A stretch of 10,084 bases of DNA from Acidobacteriaceae bacterium (GTDB lineage Bacteria; Acidobacteriota; Terriglobia; Terriglobales; Acidobacteriaceae): positions 1 through 10,084 of the forward strand of contig JAUTWY010000327.1 of assembly GCA_030838305.1 (NCBI GenBank), given 5' to 3'. The translations under genes and the position numbers were made by a program. Shown here one piece after another: positions 6,033-10,084 of the stretch (the first letter of the stretch is position 1; each line of letters starts with the position of its first letter). The notes beneath the pieces were generated by a model. That model was not told the DNA's origin and searched no databases. It worked only from the letters and a program-made list of their open reading frames with translations.

Positions 6033-7448
6033 TCAATCGTAGTACTCCAGGCCCAGGTGCGTGATCAGCTCCTCGCCCTTCAAATGCCGCAGCGTGTTCT
6101 TCAGCTTCATCAACTGAATGAACAGATCATGCTCTGGATAGAGTCCCGGAGCGGTCATCGGAGACTTAAAGTAAAAGCTCAACCACTCCTGGATTCCCAA
6201 GCCGCGCAGTTGCGGAGATCGTTTCGCGAGATCCATCAGCAGGACCAGGTCGAGCACGATGGGGGCGGCGAGAATCGAATCGCGGCACAGGAAATCCACC
6301 TTGATTTGCATGGGATACCCAAGCCAACCGAAGATATCGATGTTATCCCAACCCTCTTTATTATCACCGCGTGGCGGGTAATAATTAATGCGAACCTTGT
6401 GATACATATTGCCGTAGAGTTCGGGATAAAGATCGGGTTGCAGAATGTGTTCCAGAACCGAAAGTTTCGACTCTTCCTTCGTCTTGAATGATCCTGGATC
6501 GTCCAGCACTTCGCCGTCTCGGTTGCCCAGGATGTTGGTGGAGAACCATCCATTCAACCCCAGCATGCGCGCCTTGAAGGCGGGAGCTAGAACGGTTTTC
6601 ATCAGCGTCTGACCAGTCTTAAAATCCTTGCCGCAGATCGGCGCTTCGTTCTGGCGCGAGAGTTCGAGCATCACTGGCAAATCGACCGTGAGGTTTGGGG
6701 CACCGTTGGCGAATGGCACGCCCTCCATGAGTGACGCGTACGCGTAAACCATCGAAGGCGCGATCATTTCGTCGTTCTCGCGGAGTGCCTTTTCGAATGA
6801 TTTAACTGACTGGTGCGCTTCGCTTGCGGCGATGAAGGATTCGGTGGATCCACACCACATGGTGATGAGCCGGGTCGCCCCGCTGGTCTTTTTGAAGCTA
6901 CGGATATCGTCGCGCAATTGCTCGGCAAGATCCATCTTGGTCTTGCCCTTTTTTACGTTCGGGCCGTCGATCTTCTTTACGTAGTTGTGGTCGAACACGG
7001 CCGCCCGCGGTGTGACCGTCGAAAGAAATGGCTTCAGCTGGTCGAGCAAGCGCTGATCGAGCACTCCCGCATTCGAGGCCGCTTCGTACATGTTGTCTTC
7101 AAAGATGTCCCATCCGGTGAAGACCAGGTCATCGAGCCCGGCCAAGGGTACGAACTCCTTGAGCTTTGGCGAACGCCCGTCGGTGCGCTTGCCCAGCCGC
7201 ACCGTGCCCATCTGCGTGAGTGAGCCGATAGGTTTTGCCAGCCCTTTGCGAATCGCCTCGACGCCGGCGACGAACGTGGTCGCGACCGCGCCCATGCCGG
7301 GGATCATCACCCCGAGCTTCCCTTTCGCGGGCTGGATGGCGCCACTGTGGGTTGAACTGCTGGGCTTGCCTGCGGACTTCCCTTCCCTGGTTACTTCGAC
7401 TCGCGGCGCTTTCGCCGCCGTTTTTGCAGACTTATTCCGTGTCGCCAT
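6033..7448 (-). CDS. ino1: Inositol-3-phosphate synthase
   Basis: A 471-aa myo-inositol-1-phosphate synthase, the NAD-dependent enzyme that cyclises glucose 6-phosphate to inositol phosphate for inositol lipids or compatible solutes. The Rossmann-type nucleotide motif GVMIPGMGAVATTF is at 46-59. Family signatures are GKDFKTGQTLMKT (273-285) with the catalytic lysines, NILGNRDGEVLDD (305-317), KLSVLEHIL (328-336) and DSILAAPIVLDL (390-401). The first 40 or so residues are a Lys/Ala/Ser-rich extension unlikely to be part of the fold. Length otherwise fits the long, eukaryote-like bacterial group rather than the short archaeal/actinobacterial form. GAGGAAG lies about ten bases before the ATG. 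The gene is alone: it converges on the broken antitoxin and diverges from a secreted-protein gene. No inositol-phosphatase gene is nearby. Confidence 0.93.
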   Translation of the reverse strand: MATRNKSAKTAAKAPRVEVTREGKSAGKPSSSTHSGAIQPAKGKLGVMIPGMGAVATTFVAGVEAIRKGLAKPIGSLTQMGTVRLGKRTDGRSPKLKEFVPLAGLDDLVFTGWDIFEDNMYEAASNAGVLDQRLLDQLKPFLSTVTPRAAVFDHNYVKKIDGPNVKKGKTKMDLAEQLRDDIRSFKKTSGATRLITMWCGSTESFIAASEAHQSVKSFEKALRENDEMIAPSMVYAYASLMEGVPFANGAPNLTVDLPVMLELSRQNEAPICGKDFKTGQTLMKTVLAPAFKARMLGLNGWFSTNILGNRDGEVLDDPGSFKTKEESKLSVLEHILQPDLYPELYGNMYHKVRINYYPPRGDNKEGWDNIDIFGWLGYPMQIKVDFLCRDSILAAPIVLDLVLLMDLAKRSPQLRGLGIQEWLSFYFKSPMTAPGLYPEHDLFIQLMKLKNTLRHLKGEELITHLGLEYYD

Positions 7449-7556
7449 ATCTTGGCCGCTTCCTCAGTAAGAATCTGTATGGATATGCAAACCTTGTATG
7501 TTCTCGTATCAGGCAGGGCTTTTGCAAATGCGGGCGGTTAAACGTACAGAAAATCT

Positions 7557-7576
7557 ATTCAACGGGGCCGTTGAAT
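7557..7576. promoter_or_regulatory. 20-bp palindrome, possible operator
   Basis: ATTCAACGG (7557-7565) and its exact complement CCGTTGAAT (7568-7576) flank a GG centre. It lies 109 bases upstream of the ino1 start codon. The symmetry suits a dimeric repressor site. It has no T tract on either strand and so is unlikely to be a terminator. Confidence 0.5.
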
Positions 7577-7634
7577 CATCAAGCGGTCCGCGGAAGACGG
7601 GAACGGTCCGCTGGGCTTCGCCCCTTCGACATCG

Positions 7635-7733
7635 CTAGGCAGGCATCACGGGACAGGCGAGGCGGTTGTCGCCACACGAGCTGATAGTTCCGATGAAATT
7701 TTTGCGTTGGACTCTGTCGCGAACTTCCTTCAT
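7635..7733 (-). CDS. Tiny ORF (32 aa), coupled to the ORF upstream; doubtful
   Basis: ATG at 7733 overlaps the TGA of the preceding 26-aa ORF as ATGA, the arrangement of translational coupling. The product begins MKEVRDRVQRKNF and ends SCGDNRLACPVMPA, with two cysteines. No homologue is recognised, and codon choice is not GC3-rich as in the neighbours. It may be coincidental. Confidence 0.2.
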   Translation of the reverse strand: MKEVRDRVQRKNFIGTISSCGDNRLACPVMPA

Positions 7734-7810
7734 AGTGAACCCACTTCGCAAACCAGCTCAGCAGCCGGTCCCGCGAAGCTGATGTTTGCATGCCAGCCCT
7801 GATGCGGCAT
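7730..7810 (-). CDS. Tiny ORF (26 aa) with a good ribosome site; doubtful
   Basis: The ATG at 7810 follows AGGAG by six bases, an ideal ribosome site. The product starts MPHQGWHANISF and ends AELVCEVGSL. It overlaps the next tiny ORF by ATGA. No family is recognised, so a leader peptide or chance ORF are equally possible. Confidence 0.25.
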   Translation of the reverse strand: MPHQGWHANISFAGPAAELVCEVGSL

Positions 7811-7914
7811 TGCAATCTCCTGACCTCGTTGTTCTCCACTCAATCTAAATGACGTCACTCGGCAGCACGCCGGGTGTGCGCCGTTCAGACATTCACAAAA
7901 GAACAGGAGATCCC

Positions 7915-8340
7915 ATGAAATCGATTCGCAAGTTCGCATATGCCGCAACCTTAACCTTGAGTGCTCTGAGCTTCGCGCCCAGCTTGGCTACCGCCCAGGC
8001 GGGCGGCAGCTTTACTCTGAGCCACGACGTTCACTGGCAGAAGGCCGTGGTACCGGCAGGAAAGTACAAATTTACTGTCCAACCGGACGGCCCAGCGAGA
8101 TTGCTGATGCTGCGCAAGGTTGGCAGCCATGGAGCCAACCTTCTGTTGATGGTCACCCACGTCGAAGAATCTCACCCCGCCGATCTCAGCCGGCTGGTTG
8201 TGGTCTCCCGACCGGGTGGAAGCTTCGTCCAGGAAATGCGCCTTCCCGAATTCGGCGTGACCTTGCAGTTTGCAGTACCTGCGGAAACTCGAGAAATGGC
8301 GCGAGTAGTCGCAACCGCGGCTGCCTCCGCCGCCCGCTAG
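7915..8340 (+). CDS. Small secreted protein of unknown function
   Basis: A 141-aa protein with a classic signal peptide: MKSIRK, a hydrophobic core to about residue 22, and AxA-type sites at ATA (24-26) and AQA (27-29). The ATG at 7915 was chosen because AGGAG lies five bases before it and the signal peptide then begins at residue 1. The frame is open further upstream to 7849, but nothing supports that start. The mature part (SFTLSHDVHWQKAVVPAGKY onwards) is predicted beta-rich and ends in an alanine-rich helix. The FxL...W..AVxPAG pattern recalls a family of small secreted acidobacterial proteins, but no function is known to me. It is followed by a hairpin terminator. Confidence 0.8.
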   Translation: MKSIRKFAYAATLTLSALSFAPSLATAQAGGSFTLSHDVHWQKAVVPAGKYKFTVQPDGPARLLMLRKVGSHGANLLLMVTHVEESHPADLSRLVVVSRPGGSFVQEMRLPEFGVTLQFAVPAETREMARVVATAAASAAR

Positions 8341-8354
8341 TTCGGCACTGCAAA

Positions 8355-8398
8355 CCCGAGGGCGGATAACCCCTATCTGCCCTCGGGCCTTCCATTGT
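8355..8398 (+). terminator. Hairpin terminator of the secreted-protein gene
   Basis: CCCGAGGGCGGATA (8355-8368) pairs with TATCTGCCCTCGGG (8374-8387) through 14 pairs including one G-U, around a five-base ACCCC loop. The following CCTTCCATTGTT is only moderately T-rich, so termination may be weaker than usual. Confidence 0.7.
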
Positions 8399-8454
8399 TA
8401 TCCGAGAAAGCGTGCGCGTGGGGGATGGAAGCGCACGAACCTGCCCGTTACGAT

Positions 8455-8488
8455 CAAGGAAAAACGCCGGAACGAATTCGTTCCGGCG
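8455..8488 (-). terminator. Terminator of the GAF-ANTAR gene: perfect 24-bp palindrome
   Basis: CGCCGGAACGAA (8465-8476) is followed directly by its exact complement TTCGTTCCGGCG (8477-8488), with GAATTC at the centre. On the minus strand it is followed by TTTTTCC (8464-8458), a canonical intrinsic terminator. It lies 22 bases beyond the GAF-ANTAR stop codon. Confidence 0.85.
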
Positions 8489-8510
8489 CAAACAGCGTTG
8501 GGCTCGCTTC

Positions 8511-9236
8511 CTATGCGGGTTTCGGCGAGAGCGTACTTCCTCTTACTTCCTCGCTCAGTACAATTGCTTCGGCAATTTCCTTCATCGGCTTACGTTTCTG
8601 CCGGCTCTGCCGCTGCAGCGTCAGATAGGCCTGCTCTTCACTCAGTCCGAGATCGCGTTGCAAAATTCCTTTGGCGCGTTCCACTACTTTGCGAGTCTGC
8701 AATTGTTCCGACAAGTTGGAGTTCGCCTCCTCCAGGCGTGCCATCTCAATCTCGGCGCCCACGAGAAATCCGACAGTCGAAATCAAACGGATTTCGCGCC
8801 TGCGATATACATGATGCTGGCGATGCTGCAAGTTGATGACTCCAACGACGCGGCCGCGGCACATCAGCGGCACCGATAAGAATGCTTCGTAGCTGTCCTC
8901 CGGTAGTTCGTGAAAGAACTGAAAGCGCGGATCGAGCGCCGCCTTTTCTGCAACCGCTACGGGCTCCTGATGCTCAGCCACCCATCCGGTGATGCCCTGC
9001 CCCACCCGCAGTCTCAGGCGATCCACAACTTCGGGATGAGGATTTTTCGACGCCCGCAGGACAAGATCATTGCCCTCCAGCACGTAAATCAGGCAGGAGT
9101 CGCACTTCACCAGCGCAGTAGCAAATTCGACGACGCGAGTGAGTACTTCGCGGAAGCCATCCGCTGTCGCCAGGCGGTTGCCAATCTCGTGCAGCAAATC
9201 GACATGTGATTCTTCAACTGATAACAAGGGGTCCAT
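8511..9236 (-). CDS. GAF and ANTAR domain RNA-binding regulator
   Basis: A 241-aa protein from the ATG at 9236. A TTG at 9278 would add 14 residues without a ribosome site. Residues about 12-165 form a GAF ligand-binding domain, with GQGITGWVAEHQEPV (79-93) and FLSVPLMCRGRVVGVINL (119-136) as its conserved strands. A helical linker EEANSNLSEQL leads into an ANTAR domain (about 176-230): TRKVVERAKGILQRDLGLSE, then EQAYLTLQRQSRQ and MKEIAEAIV. ANTAR proteins bind paired hairpin loops in RNA and prevent transcription termination, usually under control of a sensor domain. Here the GAF domain would take that role, perhaps sensing a small molecule or redox state. There is no kinase or receiver domain, so it is a one-component regulator. 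No obvious target operon is adjacent. Its start codon can be buried in hairpins (9230-9256). Confidence 0.9.
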   Translation of the reverse strand: MDPLLSVEESHVDLLHEIGNRLATADGFREVLTRVVEFATALVKCDSCLIYVLEGNDLVLRASKNPHPEVVDRLRLRVGQGITGWVAEHQEPVAVAEKAALDPRFQFFHELPEDSYEAFLSVPLMCRGRVVGVINLQHRQHHVYRRREIRLISTVGFLVGAEIEMARLEEANSNLSEQLQTRKVVERAKGILQRDLGLSEEQAYLTLQRQSRQKRKPMKEIAEAIVLSEEVRGSTLSPKPA

Positions 9237-9256
9237 GGTTAAGAGTATGGACCATG
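9230..9256 (-). promoter_or_regulatory. Overlapping alternative hairpins across the GAF-ANTAR start codon
   Basis: On the minus strand GGTCCAT (9253-9247) pairs with ATGGACC (9236-9230) over a ten-base loop. Alternatively, CATGGT (9256-9251) pairs with ACCATG (9239-9234) over an 11-base loop. Both stems include the ATG and cannot form together. No Shine-Dalgarno sequence is present. This suggests translational control but rests on base pairing alone. Confidence 0.35.
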
Positions 9257-9383
9257 CAAAGGCTGTGTCTAATTCCAAATTTCAATCGGTGCGATGAAGG
9301 AATTGCAGGAGATTGTTACAGTCTTTTTACACCCTTTGGGGATGCGCAGCATCGCGGGTTCCTGGATCGGCTGCAAGTGCTTT

Positions 9384-9420
9384 AACGCAGAGGACACCGA
9401 GGTTCACAGGGTACACGAAG
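9384..9420. repeat. Dispersed intergenic repeat copy (GCAGAGGACACCGAGG type)
   Basis: AACGCAGAGGACACCGAGG, followed by TTCACAGGGTACACGAAG, has the internal near-repeat pattern CAGAGGACAC / CAGGGTACAC. I recognise it as a very common bacterial intergenic repeat (CGCAGAGGACGCAGAGG-like). It lies in the 215-bp gap between the GAF-ANTAR gene and the next gene, where I see nothing else apart from the start-codon hairpins. Family membership is from memory. Confidence 0.5.
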
Positions 9421-9451
9421 CAGGTTGTGGGCTTCTGTGAGATTTGGAATT

Positions 9452-9907
9452 TCAGGGTTTTGCATCGAGATCCACAGCTTTCAGCGGCAAGTCCCAATGC
9501 GCGTCGAGAATCTCGAACCGCCGCTGCTCTTCGCGGTGGAAGGTATCCTGATCGGGATACATCTGCTTCTGAAGCGCCGCCTCGTCAAATGGCTCGTTGG
9601 CCACGGTGGCGTTCTTGAAGACGATGGTCACGCGGTAGTCCCAACGGCCGTCTTCGGTGGTGTGATAGCGCGGCTGATCCAGCCAGACTTTGGCAATCCG
9701 TCCCATCTCTGTTTCTTTCTTGAGCACCGGATAGTGGTTCTTCTTGAACAACTTCAGAAATTCGTCGGCATACCCCCACTTTGCTTTGTAGTAATACTCG
9801 ACGACAAAGGGCTGGTCGGAGGTTGCGGGCGTAGACTGAGCATGGGATGCGATCGGCAGGGCGATTGTGAGAAGCAGAAGCACGGCTGCGGCAGATATTC
9901 GGGTCAC
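9452..9907 (-). CDS. Small secreted protein of unknown function
   Basis: A 151-aa protein with a GTG start at 9907, five bases after a perfect AGGAGG (9918-9913). The N-terminus has a signal peptide (MTRIS, a hydrophobic core at 6-20, likely cleavage after SHA at 21-23). The mature part is polar and aromatic: PFVVEYYYKAKWGYADEFLK, a KNHYPVLKKETEMG segment, RYHTTEDGRWDYRVTIVFKN and a C-terminal REEQRRFEILDAHWD. The strand-helix-strand pattern with WGYADEFLKLF suggests a dimeric alpha/beta-barrel (NIPSNAP-like) fold, which is a guess. Its GTG lies 30 bases after the stop codon of an upstream gene on the same strand, so the two are probably co-transcribed. A TTTACT-17-TACAAG pair (9958-9930) could be an internal promoter. 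Confidence 0.8.
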   Translation of the reverse strand: MTRISAAAVLLLLTIALPIASHAQSTPATSDQPFVVEYYYKAKWGYADEFLKLFKKNHYPVLKKETEMGRIAKVWLDQPRYHTTEDGRWDYRVTIVFKNATVANEPFDEAALQKQMYPDQDTFHREEQRRFEILDAHWDLPLKAVDLDAKP

Positions 9908-9937
9908 AGAATCCTCCTGTAACTTGCAACTTGTACA

Positions 9938-10084
9938 CTAGCAGGAAAGAGTAGTAAAGCCGTAGCTGGCAACGTCCAGGGGTCTATCGGTGGCGGAGGG
10001 CAAATCCAGTTGCTCGACGTCAAACAACAAATTCTGCAACTGTTCGTAGATGGAGACCGCGCGCTGGTTGCCGCCGACCTGGCC
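9938..10084 (-). CDS. C-terminal end of an unidentified gene running off the window
   Basis: The minus-strand frame is open from the window edge to a TAG at 9940-9938, giving 48 codons. It begins GQVGGNQRAVSIYEQLQNLL and continues FDVEQLDLPSATDRPLDVAS to a final Cys before the stop. Third codon positions are strongly G/C biased, as in the neighbouring genes, which supports real coding. Nothing identifies the family. It precedes the secreted 151-aa protein gene by 30 bases and likely shares its operon. Confidence 0.6.
   Translation of the reverse strand, partial: GQVGGNQRAVSIYEQLQNLLFDVEQLDLPSATDRPLDVASYGFTTLSC

Larger units (their letters stand above)
7449..7914. other. 466-bp divergent intergenic region
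   Basis: The region separates ino1 (minus) from a secreted-protein gene (plus). It holds a 20-bp palindrome (7557-7576), a GGGC-TTC-GCCC mini hairpin near 7613-7623, a TGACGTCA palindrome (7849-7856) and two tiny overlapping minus-strand ORFs (7635-7810). Longer ORFs here lack the codon bias of the neighbours. It is unusually long for this window, so regulatory RNA or operators are plausible. Confidence 0.5.

Noticed and set aside
7579..7839. 86-aa minus-strand ORF starting at a GTG in the ino1 upstream region
   Set aside because: Codon use is unlike the neighbours, no family is recognised, and its ribosome site is weak compared with the tiny ORF in another frame.
9930..9958. TTTACT-17-TACAAG promoter-like pair before the 151-aa secreted protein gene
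   Set aside because: Each box matches only four of six positions and the pair overlaps the 3' end of the upstream gene. The short gap favours co-transcription, so it was not listed as a separate feature.
1..10084. CRISPR array, tRNA, rRNA, prophage or complete defence system
   Set aside because: No regularly spaced repeats, no cloverleaf or rRNA-like sequence, and no phage or nuclease/helicase defence genes were seen on either strand.

Overview
The window looks like ordinary chromosomal DNA from a GC-rich, Gram-negative-type soil bacterium. I think an Acidobacteriota (Terriglobia/Koribacter-like) genome is most likely. This is inference: it rests on the style of the small secreted proteins, the inositol-phosphate synthase type, the conserved CxxC mini-protein and the dispersed intergenic repeats, and no database search was possible. 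The genes are mostly single transcription units of housekeeping or stress function, in mixed orientation, rather than one large operon.

Left part (1-2750): a C-terminal scrap of an IS110-family transposase (minus strand) lies just upstream of an isolated nuoB (complex I subunit B, plus strand). Next come a 78-aa cysteine/histidine mini-protein (plus) and citrate synthase gltA (minus). The last two converge on a short gap that holds a dispersed 28-bp repeat. gltA has a good sigma70-like promoter with TCTGCC repeats directly upstream.

Middle (2750-6035): an exported M48 zinc metalloprotease (minus) has a strong intrinsic terminator and a perfect TATAAT box. Diverging from it is a Tat-exported, PLP-dependent class V aminotransferase-fold enzyme (plus). 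A short gap then holds a Phd/YefM-type antitoxin gene broken by one in-frame TAG, with no toxin gene beside it.

Right part (6033-10084): inositol-3-phosphate synthase (minus) and a small secreted protein (plus) diverge from a 466-bp intergenic region containing a 20-bp palindrome and two tiny coupled ORFs. A GAF-ANTAR RNA-binding regulator (minus) follows, with a perfect 24-bp palindromic terminator and alternative hairpins over its likely start codon. At the edge, a 151-aa secreted protein (minus, GTG start) lies 30 bp behind the C-terminus of a gene that runs out of the window, which suggests an operon.

The genes do not form one obvious pathway: nuoB and gltA belong to central energy metabolism, ino1 to inositol lipid or solute synthesis, and the M48, Tat-PLP and small secreted proteins to the cell envelope. 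I see no prophage, CRISPR array, rRNA or tRNA, and no complete defence system. The most noteworthy items are the nonsense-interrupted antitoxin, the leaderless-looking orphan nuoB, the conserved-looking CxxC mini-protein, and the start-codon hairpins of the ANTAR regulator.
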